Assembly: GCF_001581005.1 (NCBI RefSeq) | Contig: NZ_LHZV01000060.1 | Location: 50,092 to 114,091 of the forward strand | Length of the DNA: 64,000 bases | Direction of reading: 5' to 3' | DNA from: Acetobacter orleanensis | GTDB taxonomy: Bacteria; Pseudomonadota; Alphaproteobacteria; Acetobacterales; Acetobacteraceae | In this document: one piece after another, positions 22,984 to 33,653 of the stretch | Numbering within the stretch: the stretch's first letter is position 1 | Layout of the letters: every line of letters begins with the position of its first letter | Translations under genes and position numbers: made by a program | The notes under the pieces: model-generated | What the model saw: the letters and a program-made list of their open reading frames with translations, nothing else | What the model was told of the DNA's origin: nothing | Databases searched by the model: none

Positions 22984-24143
22984 ACAGGCCGCCATTGTCT
23001 GAGAGTGGTCATGAAGCCTCCTTTACCCGACGACCGCTCACCCGGCTGGTGCCGTGTAAGTGCCAGAACCATGCCCATGGCCAGTGCGACGGACATGGCG
23101 GAGGACCCGCCATAGGAAATGAAAGGCAGCGTCATGCCCTTGGTGGGGATGAGATGCAAGGAGGACGCCATATTCACAAAAGCCTGAAGGCCGAAACCTG
23201 TCACCAGCCCGGTGGTGGAAATGACGATGAACGGATCATCCTCCCGGATCAGCCGGAGCAGGGTGCGGACCACAATCACGCCAAACACGCAGATGATGAG
23301 CATGCAGACAATCAGACCATATTCTTCCCCCGCCACGGCGAACACAAAGTCCGCATGAGCATCGGGCAGCAAGTCTTTCACCCGGCCCTCGCCGGGGCCA
23401 CGGCCAGTCAGACCGCCATTGCCGAAGGCGCGCAGGGCGGTATCAATCTGGTAATGGTCGCCCACATTAGGGTGCATAAAGCGCTCCACGCGGGAGCGCA
23501 CATGCGGGAAGAGGAAGAATGCGGCAATGCCCGCGCCAATCATGATGGCAACGCCCAGCCCGACCAGAATGAGGTTCAGCCCATCCACAAAAAGCTGGGT
23601 CATGAAAACGGTGGTGATAACCGTGAGCATCCCGATATCCGGCTGGGACTTCAGCAGCATCAGAATGACGCCAAACAGCGCGAATGCCAGAAGCATCCCC
23701 GGAAAATAACGGGTGACGCGGCGTTTGGTGAGCAGCCAACCAGTGACCACCGCAAAGCAAGGCTTGAGAAACTCAGACGGCTGGAGGGACATCAGCGGCA
23801 GGGCAATCCACCGGCGTGCGCCCTTGATTTCAATCCCATGCACCAGCGTGAGCGCGGTAGCACCCAGCATCAGCGCGCCACCGACAAGAGAAAGCCTGAG
23901 CACAGTCTTGCGGGAGAGCATGGAGACACTCACCACAATAAATCCCGCAATACTGAGGAACATCACCTGTTTGAAAATGAACATATTGCGGGAAGCGCCA
24001 ATACGCACCGCAACAGCCGGGCTTGCGGCCAGCATCAGGATATACCCGAAGCCGATCAGAATGAACGCGCAGACCAGCGTGGTGCGGTCCACATTGCGCC
24101 ACCAGCGCCCAAACAGGGAGTCATCAAGGCGGGAGCCTGCCAT
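22980..24143 (-). CDS. ftsW: Lipid II polymerase FtsW (SEDS family)
   Basis: Septal glycosyltransferase of the SEDS family, partner of FtsI. The 387 residues form about ten hydrophobic segments. Typical features are RRWIALPLMSLQPSEFLKP in the large loop, FGNGGLTGRGPGEGRVKDLLPDAHADF with the conserved catalytic-region Asp, and TKGMTLPFISYGGSSAM near the last segments. The start at 24143 ([12 protein letters not shown]) makes a TGATG overlap with murD. Confidence 0.95.
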   Translation of the reverse strand: MAGSRLDDSLFGRWWRNVDRTTLVCAFILIGFGYILMLAASPAVAVRIGASRNMFIFKQVMFLSIAGFIVVSVSMLSRKTVLRLSLVGGALMLGATALTLVHGIEIKGARRWIALPLMSLQPSEFLKPCFAVVTGWLLTKRRVTRYFPGMLLAFALFGVILMLLKSQPDIGMLTVITTVFMTQLFVDGLNLILVGLGVAIMIGAGIAAFFLFPHVRSRVERFMHPNVGDHYQIDTALRAFGNGGLTGRGPGEGRVKDLLPDAHADFVFAVAGEEYGLIVCMLIICVFGVIVVRTLLRLIREDDPFIVISTTGLVTGFGLQAFVNMASSLHLIPTKGMTLPFISYGGSSAMSVALAMGMVLALTRHQPGERSSGKGGFMTTLRQWRPV

Positions 24144-25564
24144 CAGTCGGCCTTTCCTGTTCCGGTTTGTGGCTGGTCCGTAACCGCGCGGACGCATTCC
24201 AGAAAACGCACTCCGCGGGCTTCAAACCCGGAAAACTGGTCAAAACTGGCGCAAGCGGGGGAGAGCAGCACCACAGGGGTGTCCGTGCTTCGGGCGGCCG
24301 CATACGCTGCAGGAACAGCTGCTTCCAGCGTGCCGGACAGCGTGGAGGGAACCCCATGCGCTGCCAGTGTTTCGGCCAGTTGTGCTGCGTCTCGCCCGAT
24401 CAGGAACGCATGTACAATGCGCGGAAAATACGGCGTGAGCGAGGCAATGCCTCCCTCTTTTGCCATGCCGCCTGCAATCCAGATCAGGCGGTCATAACAG
24501 CCCAATGCTCGGGCGGCGGCATCGGCATTGGTGGCTTTGCTGTCATCAATAAAGGCTACGCCATTCTGTTCGGCCACCAACTTCTGCCGGTGGGGCAGGC
24601 CGGGGAAGGAGAGAAGGGCTGCTGCCAGTTGTGCGTCAGACACGCCCAGAAAGCGCGCCATGGCACAGGCCGCGGCAGCGTTTTCCGCATTGTGGCTACC
24701 GGGCAGAGCCGGGCCGAGGCGCGCGAGGCGCTCACCAGCCCGCCAGATGGCGTTATCCTGACCGTAAAGATCACTGTCCGGGTTGGTGCCGGAGATGGTC
24801 AGGCATTGCGCGGGGCCAGATTTAAGCGTTCTGGCAATGGCGCGGCAATAATCATCATCCACGCCAATTACGGCCAGATCCTGCGCGGTCTGCCCGGTAA
24901 AGACGCGGGTTTTGGCGCGGGCATAGCCGTCCATGCCAGCATGGCGGTCCAGATGGTCCGGGGTCAGGTTCAGCAGGCAGGCCGCGTCAAAACGCAGCGT
25001 GTCCAGCCGTTCCAGCATGTAGGACGACATTTCCAGCACATACACGCCGTTGTCCGGCAGCAAAGGCAGGGCAAGAGCGGCCGGACCAAGATTGCCGCCC
25101 GCCGCAACAGGCACCCCGGCTTCGGCCAGAATGTGCGCCAGCAGAGTGGTGGTGGTGGATTTGCCGTTGGTGCCGGTAATGCCCGCAAACCGTGCTTTGC
25201 TGCCTGATTTGCGCACGGCGCGATACAGTAGTTCCGCATCGGACAGGATCGGCACCCCTGCTTCCTGCGCCATGAGAGCAACGGGATGCGGTTTGGGCAG
25301 GACATGCGGGATACCGGGGGAAAGAACGAGACCATCCGCGCCAGCAAGGCTTTCAATGGGGGCGCAGGTAATCCGGGCCGCTGCGTCCTGCGGTAGCCCA
25401 GTTATAGCTTTGGCGAGCGCTGCACGGGCAGCCTCGCCATCATCCCACGCCTGAACGGTCGCCCCGCTTTGTGCGAGGGCGCAGACAGCGGGCAGGCCGT
25501 TCCGGCCCAGACCCAGCACAGCAAAATGCTGGCCGGTAAAAAGGGTGGGGGGAAAGGCGCTCAT
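24143..25564 (-). CDS. murD: UDP-N-acetylmuramoylalanine--D-glutamate ligase MurD
   Basis: Adds D-Glu to UDP-MurNAc-L-Ala. Of 473 residues: [21 protein letters not shown] (Rossmann-like UDP domain), [19 protein letters not shown] (P-loop), [36 protein letters not shown] and [17 protein letters not shown]. The C-terminal domain ends with [17 protein letters not shown], typical of MurD. The start at 25564 gives a 4-base overlap with mraY. Confidence 0.96.
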   Translation of the reverse strand: MSAFPPTLFTGQHFAVLGLGRNGLPAVCALAQSGATVQAWDDGEAARAALAKAITGLPQDAAARITCAPIESLAGADGLVLSPGIPHVLPKPHPVALMAQEAGVPILSDAELLYRAVRKSGSKARFAGITGTNGKSTTTTLLAHILAEAGVPVAAGGNLGPAALALPLLPDNGVYVLEMSSYMLERLDTLRFDAACLLNLTPDHLDRHAGMDGYARAKTRVFTGQTAQDLAVIGVDDDYCRAIARTLKSGPAQCLTISGTNPDSDLYGQDNAIWRAGERLARLGPALPGSHNAENAAAACAMARFLGVSDAQLAAALLSFPGLPHRQKLVAEQNGVAFIDDSKATNADAAARALGCYDRLIWIAGGMAKEGGIASLTPYFPRIVHAFLIGRDAAQLAETLAAHGVPSTLSGTLEAAVPAAYAAARSTDTPVVLLSPACASFDQFSGFEARGVRFLECVRAVTDQPQTGTGKAD

Positions 25565-26655
25565 CGCAGTTTCAGCGTGGCGAGGCCACACATCCCCAGA
25601 ATGACGGAAACAATCCAGAAACGGATAACGATTTTAGGCTCAGCCCAGCCCTTTTTTTCAAAATGATGATGGATGGGGGCCATAAGGAACACCCGTCGCT
25701 TGGTGCGCTTGTACCAGAACACCTGAATAACCACGGACAGCGTTTCCACCACAAACAGACCGCCCACAATGCACAGAACCAGCTCGTGCTTGATGGCAAC
25801 CGCCATGGCTCCCAACGCGCCGCCGAGAGACAGGGAGCCAGTATCCCCCATGAAGACGGACGCCGGAGGGGCATTGAACCACAGGAACCCAAGGCCCGCC
25901 CCAACCAGAGCCGCGCAGAAAACCGCCAGTTCCCCCGTGCCGGGCACGGCATGAACCTGTAGATAATCCGCAAAAACATGGTTGCCGACAACATAAGAGA
26001 GGATGGCAAACACCAGGGCCGCAATCACCACCGGGACAATGGCCAGTCCGTCCAGCCCGTCGGTAAAGTTCACGGCGTTGCCGAAGCCGGTAATGGTGAG
26101 CATGGCGAAGATGGGATACGCAAACCCGAGCGGAAGCAGCAGGTCTTTCACAAAGGGAAAGGCGAGCTGATTGGTCAGGTCATCCGGCATCAGGGTTTGC
26201 AGGAACCAGCCGCACAGCAGGGAGGCGGAGAATTCACACCCCAACCGCATCCGCTTGGAGACGCCATCCGTATTGCGGCGGGCCAGTTTGCGGTAATCAT
26301 CCGCAAAGCCCACAGCGCCAAACGCCAGCGTGGTGAGCATGACGGCCCAGACAAACCCGTTTTCAAGGTCACCCCACAGCAGCGTGGAGCCGAACAGCGC
26401 GATCAGGATCAGCACACCACCCATGGTTGGCGTGCCGGCTTTTTCCAGCAGGTGCCGTTCTGGCCCAAGGGCGCGGATGGGCTGCCCACCGCGCTGGATG
26501 CGGCGCAGCATGGCAATGAGCGGTCGGCCCAGCAGCAGGCTGATGGCGAGTGCCGTAAAGCAGGCAGCCCCGGCCCGGAACGTAATGTAGCGGAACAGGT
26601 TAAGCAGCGGGATATGTGCGTCTGTCAGCGGGTGGGAGACCAGAAAATAAAGCAT
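25561..26655 (-). CDS. mraY: Phospho-N-acetylmuramoyl-pentapeptide-transferase MraY
   Basis: Integral membrane enzyme transferring phospho-MurNAc-pentapeptide to undecaprenyl phosphate (lipid I). The 364 residues hold about ten membrane segments. Signatures include [20 protein letters not shown], the Asp-rich [49 protein letters not shown] and [20 protein letters not shown]. Start 26655 ([10 protein letters not shown]) gives a TGATG overlap with murF; the longer frame start at 26802 lies inside murF. Confidence 0.97.
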   Translation of the reverse strand: MLYFLVSHPLTDAHIPLLNLFRYITFRAGAACFTALAISLLLGRPLIAMLRRIQRGGQPIRALGPERHLLEKAGTPTMGGVLILIALFGSTLLWGDLENGFVWAVMLTTLAFGAVGFADDYRKLARRNTDGVSKRMRLGCEFSASLLCGWFLQTLMPDDLTNQLAFPFVKDLLLPLGFAYPIFAMLTITGFGNAVNFTDGLDGLAIVPVVIAALVFAILSYVVGNHVFADYLQVHAVPGTGELAVFCAALVGAGLGFLWFNAPPASVFMGDTGSLSLGGALGAMAVAIKHELVLCIVGGLFVVETLSVVIQVFWYKRTKRRVFLMAPIHHHFEKKGWAEPKIVIRFWIVSVILGMCGLATLKLR

Positions 26656-28040
26656 CAGGCGGGCTCCACGGTGTTCAGGCTGTTCAGCGCCGTAATGATG
26701 TCCCGCATGCGGCTCCCCAGACTGCCTTTGACCAGAATGGCGTCCCCCTTGCGCAGGGCCGCGCAAACCAGAGGAGCCAGAGTGGCGGCGTCTTGCGCCC
26801 AAGCGCCCTGTGCCGATTTGGGCAGGGCATCAAAAAGGGATTTCATATGGGGTCCGCAACAGAAAACAAGGTCGGCACCATCGGCGGCGGGCTGGGCCAG
26901 TGCCTGATGCTCAGAGGTGGAAAAATCGCCCAGTTCACGCATATCGCCCAGAACGGCAATGCGGCGTGTGACTGGAAGGTGATGGAGAACATCCAGTGCC
27001 GCACGGATGGAGGCGGAGGAGGCATTATAGCTTTCATCCAGCAGGGTTACGCTCCCGCCAGCAATCTGCGCTAGTGCGCCGCGCCCCTTCCCGGGGCGGA
27101 AGTTGGCAAGAGCCTGCGCGGCCTTGCCGAGATCACCCCCCAGAGCGGCACACACGGCCAGCGCCGCCAGAGCGTTGCGGGCCAGATGGGTGCCGGGGGC
27201 GTGAAGCGTGACGGGCACGGAGCGGCTGCCCGCATGGGCGGTAAACTCGCTGCCACCTTCAATGGCTTTCAGGCCGGACAGATGCACAAAGCTGTCACGC
27301 TTCAGGCCGGTGTGCCATAGGGTCGCGTTAGCCTGCCGGGCGGCGGCGGCAAAAAAGGACTGGCCGTGCGCATCATCCGGCACAATGGCTACGCCGCCTG
27401 TGGGGAGTGCGGTAATCAGTTCCGCTTTTTCCTGCGCAATGGCGTCCACGCTGCCCATATAGCCCAGATGGGCGGAGCCAATGGTGGTGATAACGGCAAT
27501 GTCCGGGCGCACCATGCTGGCCAGCGGCAGGATTTCCCCCGGATGGTTCATGCCGATTTCACTGACACAGAAGGCCGCATCACGCGGTAGGCGGGCCAGC
27601 GTGAGGGGCACACCCCAGTGGTTATTGTAGGAAGCCTCCGCCGCATGGGTGGCCCCGAGCGCACCGAGGCACAGCCGCAGCATTTCCTTGGTGGTGGTTT
27701 TGCCCACGCTGCCGGTTACAGCCACCATCTTGCCGGTAAAACGCGCCCGTGCGGCGCGGGCCAGCGCCTGCAAGGCCGCCATGGTATCTTCCACCACCAG
27801 CAGGCGCGGGTCCGTGTTGCTGGTGGTGTCATGCACCAGAACCGCCGCAGCCCCTTTGTCCAGCGCCATGGCGATGTGCGCGTGGCCGTCACTGTTATCG
27901 CCTTTCAGGGCGACAAACAGATCACCGGGTGCGAGTGTCCGGGTATCAATGGAAATGCCGGTGACAACCGGGGTGCATGGGCCAGCGAATGTGCCGCCCG
28001 TGGCGGCTTCCAGTTCATCGCGCGTCCAGAGTGCCGTCAT
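26655..28040 (-). CDS. murF: UDP-MurNAc-tripeptide--D-alanyl-D-alanine ligase MurF
   Basis: Adds the Ddl product to UDP-MurNAc-tripeptide. In 461 residues: DTRTLAPGDLFVALKGDNSDGH (N-terminal substrate domain), VTGSVGKTTTKEMLRLCLG (P-loop), SYNNHWGVPLTLARLP, GMNHPGEILPLASMVRPD, LLDESYNASSASIRAALDVL and AVLGDMRELGDFS. It overlaps mraY by 3 bases and murE by 4. Confidence 0.96.
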   Translation of the reverse strand: MTALWTRDELEAATGGTFAGPCTPVVTGISIDTRTLAPGDLFVALKGDNSDGHAHIAMALDKGAAAVLVHDTTSNTDPRLLVVEDTMAALQALARAARARFTGKMVAVTGSVGKTTTKEMLRLCLGALGATHAAEASYNNHWGVPLTLARLPRDAAFCVSEIGMNHPGEILPLASMVRPDIAVITTIGSAHLGYMGSVDAIAQEKAELITALPTGGVAIVPDDAHGQSFFAAAARQANATLWHTGLKRDSFVHLSGLKAIEGGSEFTAHAGSRSVPVTLHAPGTHLARNALAALAVCAALGGDLGKAAQALANFRPGKGRGALAQIAGGSVTLLDESYNASSASIRAALDVLHHLPVTRRIAVLGDMRELGDFSTSEHQALAQPAADGADLVFCCGPHMKSLFDALPKSAQGAWAQDAATLAPLVCAALRKGDAILVKGSLGSRMRDIITALNSLNTVEPA

Positions 28041-29545
28041 GCCCGGTCTGCCTGTTTTGAGGAACTATGCGTCGGGGCACCGGCGAGTTCGCGCAGCACG
28101 GCGGCATCATCAAACGGATGGACTTCCGTGCCGATAATCTGGCCCTGCTCATGGCCTTTCCCGGCGACAACCAGCACATCATCCGGGCCAAGCAGGGTCA
28201 GGGCTTCGGCAATGGCCTGCCTACGCCCGCCAATTTCCAGCGCATCCGGGGCACCTGTGCGCACTTCCGCGCGGATGGCCGCGGCGTTTTCCGTCCGGGG
28301 GTTGTCATCCGTGATGATGGCGATGTCCGCCCCGCGTGCGGCTTCCTGCGCCATGAGCGGGCGTTTGCCCCGGTCTCGGTCACCGCCCGCACCAAAGACC
28401 ACAACCAGCTTGCCGTGCGCATGGGGGCGCAGAGAGGCCAGCAGGCGGGCGAGGGCGTCCGGCGTGTGGGCATAGTCCACATAAGCACTGGCGCCGTTGG
28501 GCAGAACGACCGCGCGTTCCATCCGCCCGCGCACACCTTGTAACTGCGGCAGCAGCGCAATCATCGCGGGGAGGGCAGCGTCATCCGGCGCAGCAAGGGC
28601 GGCGGCGAGCAAGGCGTTATCGATCTGGAAACGGCCCGGCAGTGCGAGAGAGACTGTCTGGCGTTGGCCACAGACCTCTAGTTCCAGCTCTTGCCCGGAG
28701 GGCAGCGGCGTGTGGCGCAGCAGGCGTAAAGTGGTGCCGTTTTCTCCCGTCAGCCGCAGCTTGAGCCCACGACAGGACGCAATGGCGCGCAGGTCTGCCA
28801 GCGTCTGTGCATCCATATCCGCATTGGCAACGGCCAGCCCACCTTCGGGCAGCACGGTTTCAAACAGTTTCAGCTTGGCGACGCGGTAGGCTTCTAGAGT
28901 GCCGTGATAGTCCAGATGGTCGCGCGTCAGGTTGGTAAACCCGGCAGCGGACAGATGCAGCCCATCCAGCCGCCCCTGTTCCAATCCGTGGGAAGAGGCT
29001 TCCAGCGCAACATGCTCAACACCGGCCTGAGCAAGGGCCGCCAGCCCATTGGCCAGCGCTACCGGGTCCGGCGTGGTGAGGGAGGGCATGGTAATGCCAG
29101 TCTCGTTTACGCCCGTCAGACCGAGTGTGCCTACGCCCGCAGCTTTCAACCCTTGCAACGCCCAGAGCTGGCGGAGGAAATCCGTCGTGCTGGTTTTGCC
29201 GTTGGTGCCGGTAATGGCCACAAGGCAGTCCGGCTGACGCCCGGCAAGAGCCGTTGCCAGAACAGCCAGCACATGACGTGGGTTTTCCGCAAGCACTAGC
29301 GGGCAGGGCGGAACATCCGCAGGCCAGACGGTGCCGGTCGGGGCCAGCACAGCGGCGGTGCCGTTCTGCACGGCGGCGGGAATAAAGGCCCGGCCGTCAC
29401 TTTTGGTGCCGGGCAGCGCCACAAACAGCGTGCCGGGTTTAACAGCACGACTGTCCGCTGTGATGGCGGTAATGGCAGGATCATCCTGCGGGCCTGTTGC
29501 GGCAAACCCGACGGGCTGGAGAAGGGTGGAAAGGCGTGTGGTCAT
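28037..29545 (-). CDS. murE: UDP-MurNAc-tripeptide synthetase MurE (meso-diaminopimelate type)
   Basis: Adds the third residue of the peptide stem. The 502-residue protein has ADSRAVKPGTLFVALPGTKSD, VAITGTNGKTSTTDFLRQL (P-loop), EASSHGLEQGRLDGLHL, NLTRDHLDYHGTLEAY and VDYAHTPDALARLLASLRP. The DNPR motif (ITDDNPRTENAAAI) marks meso-DAP specificity and so a Gram-negative-type murein. Overlaps of 4 bases on both sides. Confidence 0.96.
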   Translation of the reverse strand: MTTRLSTLLQPVGFAATGPQDDPAITAITADSRAVKPGTLFVALPGTKSDGRAFIPAAVQNGTAAVLAPTGTVWPADVPPCPLVLAENPRHVLAVLATALAGRQPDCLVAITGTNGKTSTTDFLRQLWALQGLKAAGVGTLGLTGVNETGITMPSLTTPDPVALANGLAALAQAGVEHVALEASSHGLEQGRLDGLHLSAAGFTNLTRDHLDYHGTLEAYRVAKLKLFETVLPEGGLAVANADMDAQTLADLRAIASCRGLKLRLTGENGTTLRLLRHTPLPSGQELELEVCGQRQTVSLALPGRFQIDNALLAAALAAPDDAALPAMIALLPQLQGVRGRMERAVVLPNGASAYVDYAHTPDALARLLASLRPHAHGKLVVVFGAGGDRDRGKRPLMAQEAARGADIAIITDDNPRTENAAAIRAEVRTGAPDALEIGGRRQAIAEALTLLGPDDVLVVAGKGHEQGQIIGTEVHPFDDAAVLRELAGAPTHSSSKQADRA

Positions 29546-31581
29546 TCGTCCATCACCTCCTGAGCCTGTTTTTTCAGAGCAGCTTTTCTGTCTGCCAGTT
29601 CTTTGCGTTCCGCAGCCTTGGCCGCGCGGTGCTCGGCTTCCGCCTTGCGCGGGTCTCCGGGGTCATTCCCCGGACCAAGTGGGCGCACACCACGAGGCAC
29701 AGCCGGGTGCATGGGCAGCGTCATGCTGGCGTCAATCTGTGCGGCATGGGCCGTATCAGGGAAGATTTGCAGCATTGGCCCGATGCGCGAGACAATTTTG
29801 GAAACCGTAGGCGCGGCGTTCCAGCCAGCCGTGGTCCAGCCGTGCGTCTGCGGTGTGGGTTTGGGGCTGTCCAGCATGACATACACGGCGTAACGCGGTG
29901 CGTTCATCGGGAAAATACCTGTAAACGCCGAGATATTGACGTGTTTCAGGTAGCCACCGTGCGGGCCAATTTTTTCCGCCGTGCCAGTCTTGCCGCCCAC
30001 AAAATAGCCGGGAGATTCCGCGGTGCGTCCCGTGCCGCTGGTAACGTCCAGACGCAGCAGGCGGCGCAGTAGTGCCGAGTTTTTCTCAGAAATAACGCGC
30101 CGCCCCTGTGGGGTAGCAAGGTCGTCCTCGCTTGTGCTGGTCTGCGGGGGCGTCGTCTCGGTTTCCGCCTGTTCCAGTGCTGTAGTCTGCATGCCTTGGG
30201 AAAGGGGTGTCGCCTGCGTGGGGGCGGAAGAAGCGTCTTCTTTTTCCAGCAGTGTCGGCGTGACGAGAATGCCGCCATTTACCGTCGCTGCGGTGCCGCG
30301 CACAATGGACAGCGGTGGCTCTGCCATACCGTGCCCAAACCCGACCGTCATGGTTGTGGAAATCCCCCACTGATGTGGCACCAGCGGGCGGGCAGCTTCC
30401 GGCAACTCAATGGGGACAGGCGCAAAAAAGCCCAGATCACGGAACCATTGCGCCTGCCGCGTTGCGCCAACATCCAGCGCGATATGTGCGGCGGCGGGGT
30501 TCGAGGAGAATGCCATAACTTCTGGCAGGCTCATCCATGGTGCAAAATGGTCGCTCTTCATGTCTGAGATAGTGAAGCGGCCAATGTGGATGGGAATGGA
30601 AGAAAAGCGGTCCCAGATATGGATGGTTCCTGTTTCCAACCCCATAGCCGCCGTTTGCAGCTTGAAGGTAGACCCCGGTTCATACAGGCCGGTCACGGCG
30701 CGGTTGAAGCGGGCGTCGTTCGTGGCGTGGGAAAACTCGTTCGCGTCATAGTCCGGCAGGCTGACCATCGCGATGACTTCACCCGTCCGCACATCCATTA
30801 CAATGGCGCAGGCGCCAATGGCCTGAAAGGTCGTCATGGCGGTTGCCAGTTCATCCCGCACAACGGACTGAACGCGCACATCTAGAGAGAGGCGGAGCGG
30901 GCGGTGGTCGCTCATCAGGCGTTTGTCAAAATACCGCTCAACGCCTGCTACGCCGTGGTCATCAATATCCACCGTGCCCATAATCTGCGCGGCCATGTGG
31001 CCAAGGGGGTAATGGCGACGCTCTCCGGGTTCAAAATAAATCCCCGGAATACCCATGCTGTTAATAGCCAGTTCCTGCTGCGGCGTAATATTACGGGCGA
31101 TATACACAAACTGTTTGGGCAGGGAGAGCTTACGGGTGGTGTCTTCCTCGTTCAGGTCTTTCAGAACGGTTTTGAGTTTTTTGGTGACATCCTGTGGGTC
31201 AATCAGTTCCTGCGGGTTCGCGTAAACCTGCGCCACAGGCAGAGAGAGGGCTAGGGTCTGCCCGTTGCGGTCCATAATAGAGGCCCGGTGTACCTGCGGG
31301 AGAGAGAAATCTCCCGCCAGACTGCCTTTGGGGTCGATTTTGGGAATTTCGGGAACCTGCGACGCGATTTGCCGCTTTTCCGGGGCCATGGGGTGCAGAA
31401 CTGTCGCGACCGATAGCTTGATGGCAACAACAGTAAAAAGTAGGCAAAATCCGCCTGCAACCCCAAGTAATCTGACATGCATTTGCTCCCGATGGGCACG
31501 CGCACGAAGATCCTCACCCGTTACGCGCACAGTGCGCGTAACGGGGGGCGGCGTATCATAATCGTGCGGCGGAACGGCCAT
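29542..31581 (-). CDS. ftsI: Septal transpeptidase FtsI (PBP3-type, class B PBP)
   Basis: Crosslinks septal peptidoglycan and works with FtsW. A cytoplasmic N-terminus of about 45 residues precedes one membrane segment (LLGVAGGFCLLFTVVAIKL). The PBP dimerisation domain begins near HRASIMDRNGQTLALSLPVA. The transpeptidase domain has the SxxK motif (PGSTFKLQ, nucleophile Ser304), SxN (SSNPAA) and KTGT (GGKTGTAEK, Lys531). An acidic, Thr/Gln-rich insert sits before the KTG box, and a Lys/Ala/Glu-rich helix ends the protein, extending it to 679 residues, longer than E. coli FtsI (588). Confidence 0.94.
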   Translation of the reverse strand: MAVPPHDYDTPPPVTRTVRVTGEDLRARAHREQMHVRLLGVAGGFCLLFTVVAIKLSVATVLHPMAPEKRQIASQVPEIPKIDPKGSLAGDFSLPQVHRASIMDRNGQTLALSLPVAQVYANPQELIDPQDVTKKLKTVLKDLNEEDTTRKLSLPKQFVYIARNITPQQELAINSMGIPGIYFEPGERRHYPLGHMAAQIMGTVDIDDHGVAGVERYFDKRLMSDHRPLRLSLDVRVQSVVRDELATAMTTFQAIGACAIVMDVRTGEVIAMVSLPDYDANEFSHATNDARFNRAVTGLYEPGSTFKLQTAAMGLETGTIHIWDRFSSIPIHIGRFTISDMKSDHFAPWMSLPEVMAFSSNPAAAHIALDVGATRQAQWFRDLGFFAPVPIELPEAARPLVPHQWGISTTMTVGFGHGMAEPPLSIVRGTAATVNGGILVTPTLLEKEDASSAPTQATPLSQGMQTTALEQAETETTPPQTSTSEDDLATPQGRRVISEKNSALLRRLLRLDVTSGTGRTAESPGYFVGGKTGTAEKIGPHGGYLKHVNISAFTGIFPMNAPRYAVYVMLDSPKPTPQTHGWTTAGWNAAPTVSKIVSRIGPMLQIFPDTAHAAQIDASMTLPMHPAVPRGVRPLGPGNDPGDPRKAEAEHRAAKAAERKELADRKAALKKQAQEVMDE

Positions 31582-31614
31582 ATCGGATTGAAGTCACCTT
31601 GTTGTCTGGGGAAA

Positions 31615-32625
31615 TCAGTTGGTCATGGGCACCGGGGCTGGCAGCGCATCATCCCCGTGGCTCAGCAGAGAGCCGCCACTGTAGGAGGACGTTGCCCGGG
31701 CTTCAACATATCCAGCGGAAGGCGTTGCGGCCCGATGCTGCCGGGTTGCATGCCAGCTTGCCACAGTAACCGGCAGCGGATGCCGAACCTGAGAGTCTGC
31801 CTCGCTGTCCGCGACACTGGGGCGGGGTGTTGCCGCCGCAACGCGTGTGGGGGCCGGAGCGCTCTGGCGATGCACAGGCTGAGAACTCTCTGCCGCGCTG
31901 GCAACCGTCACCGGCGTACGTATTACGGGCTGGCTGCTGCGGGGTGCTTCAGCCATCTGGGGGGCAACATGGCGCGGGGTAACAGGCCGAGCAGCGGGAA
32001 CCGGCGCGCTGAGTTGCGCCATCCGCATTGCAACATCGTCCGTATCATCCGCAGTCGGACGCGATGCCCGTTCATGATGCACAACCGCACGGATAGCAGG
32101 GGCCGGGCGGGCTGGTGCGTCTTCCGCAACAGTCATGACAGCATGAGGCGCTGGGGCTGAGCTATCATCCGTCGCATGATCCCGATGCGGGAGGAGTGCG
32201 GGCCGCGCGGGTTTGCTATCGGCAACAGCAATAACGTCCGGATGCGCTACCGCCACAGGTGCGGCTGGCAGAGCGGAGGCCAGCGTAGCAGCCGTCATGC
32301 CTGCGCGTGGGTCTTCAACCGGGCCTTTGACGGTCGGGGCAGGCAGGCGGGCCGCCAGATCCGTCATGCGCACAAACTGCGCCGGGTCCATGGTGTGGAG
32401 ACCCACCAGATGATGTTCCGCCAGACGGGTCAGCCTTTCCGGCTGGTTTTCCAAAGCCCATTCCGTGCGCAGCATGGCTGTCTGCGCGCGGACACGCTCC
32501 GTGTCAGACACGATTTTGGAAATCTGCTGGTCCAGCAGCGTGGTCTGATGCTTCTTCGTATAAAGGAAAAATCCCGAGGCTATGGCCAGAACGGCGCAGC
32601 AGCAGGTAAAGGGCCGGGGGATCAT
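31615..32625 (-). CDS. FtsL-like division protein with a long C-terminal tail
   Basis: Sits at the ftsL position between rsmH and ftsI. The first about 20 residues form a membrane segment ([18 protein letters not shown]). A heptad-rich periplasmic helix follows ([21 protein letters not shown]...), then the FtsL-type motif [18 protein letters not shown] and [12 protein letters not shown]. The remaining about 220 residues are Pro/Ala/Val/Arg-rich and low-complexity; ordinary FtsL is near 100-120 residues. Start 32625 overlaps the rsmH stop by 4 bases. The assignment as FtsL is by position, topology and the short motif; the tail's role is unknown. Confidence 0.8.
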   Translation of the reverse strand: MIPRPFTCCCAVLAIASGFFLYTKKHQTTLLDQQISKIVSDTERVRAQTAMLRTEWALENQPERLTRLAEHHLVGLHTMDPAQFVRMTDLAARLPAPTVKGPVEDPRAGMTAATLASALPAAPVAVAHPDVIAVADSKPARPALLPHRDHATDDSSAPAPHAVMTVAEDAPARPAPAIRAVVHHERASRPTADDTDDVAMRMAQLSAPVPAARPVTPRHVAPQMAEAPRSSQPVIRTPVTVASAAESSQPVHRQSAPAPTRVAAATPRPSVADSEADSQVRHPLPVTVASWHATRQHRAATPSAGYVEARATSSYSGGSLLSHGDDALPAPVPMTN

Positions 32626-33653
32626 GGGATCAATCCTTTGCCGAAGGAGGAAATATCGGTCTTGCGTTTTTCCACAGCGCGGAGGCGGGCGCTGCGGGCA
32701 CGCGGGTTGGCGACGCATTCTGCGTCACCCGGACGAAGGGGCCTCCCGGTGAGCGCGATAAAGGCGGGTTCATCCCCCTTCGTCAATGCCGCACGCGGAT
32801 CATAACGTGAAAAACTTATCGTTTTGCCGGTTGCAGTCCCCATCACCCGCTTGGCGATGCGGTCTTCCAGAGAATGGAAGGAGACAACAACCAGTCGTCC
32901 ACCGGGGGCGAGCAGATCAAGCGCCTGCGTCAGGCCGCGCTCTATTTCCCCCAGCTCATCATTCACGGCAATGCGCAGCCCCTGAAAAGAGCGGGTTGCA
33001 GCATCAATCCCGGAACGGTCCGCGGGCACCACGCGGCGGATCAATCCGGCAAGCTGCGCAGTTGTTTCAAAAGGCGTTTCCACACGGTCGGCCACAATGG
33101 CGCGGGCCACGCGGCGGGCGTGGCGCTCTTCCCCATAAAAATGGAAAATATCCGCAAGTTCGCTTTCCGGCGCGGTATTGACGATATCCGCAGCGGAGCG
33201 ACCACTTTTTGCCATCCGCATATCCAGCGGGCCATCCATGCGGAAGGAAAAGCCGCGTTCGGCTTCATCCAACTGGAAAGAGGACACGCCGAGGTCCAGC
33301 ACAATGCCATCAAACGCCGGAGCGTGGGCGGCCTGTGTCAACTCTGTCATACTGCCAAACCCACCATGCAGCATGTGCAGGCGCGGCTGACCGGCTGGGG
33401 AGGTGAAGCCTGCCGCCATGGCCTGCCCACGCGCAATGGCGTCCGGGTCACGGTCGATGCCCCATACGGTGCAGTCAGCACTTTTCAGAATGGCGGATGT
33501 GTAACCACCACCGCCGAACGTGCAGTCGAGAATGGCCTCGCCGTCAGCCGGTTTCAGCGTGTCCAGCACTTCCGCCAGCATCACCGGGACATGGCCCGGA
33601 TTTGGTGTGTGGGAGAGTGGCAGGGGTGAGGCGGAAGCAGTCAGAGCGTTCAT
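32622..33653 (-). CDS. rsmH: 16S rRNA m4C1402 methyltransferase RsmH (MraW)
   Basis: SAM-dependent methylation of C1402 in the ribosomal P site. In 343 residues: [19 protein letters not shown], the SAM loop [57 protein letters not shown] and [19 protein letters not shown]. The C-terminal [14 protein letters not shown] is the usual family ending. Overlaps mraZ and the ftsL-like gene by 4 bases each. Confidence 0.96.
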   Translation of the reverse strand: MNALTASASPLPLSHTPNPGHVPVMLAEVLDTLKPADGEAILDCTFGGGGYTSAILKSADCTVWGIDRDPDAIARGQAMAAGFTSPAGQPRLHMLHGGFGSMTELTQAAHAPAFDGIVLDLGVSSFQLDEAERGFSFRMDGPLDMRMAKSGRSAADIVNTAPESELADIFHFYGEERHARRVARAIVADRVETPFETTAQLAGLIRRVVPADRSGIDAATRSFQGLRIAVNDELGEIERGLTQALDLLAPGGRLVVVSFHSLEDRIAKRVMGTATGKTISFSRYDPRAALTKGDEPAFIALTGRPLRPGDAECVANPRARSARLRAVEKRKTDISSFGKGLIP

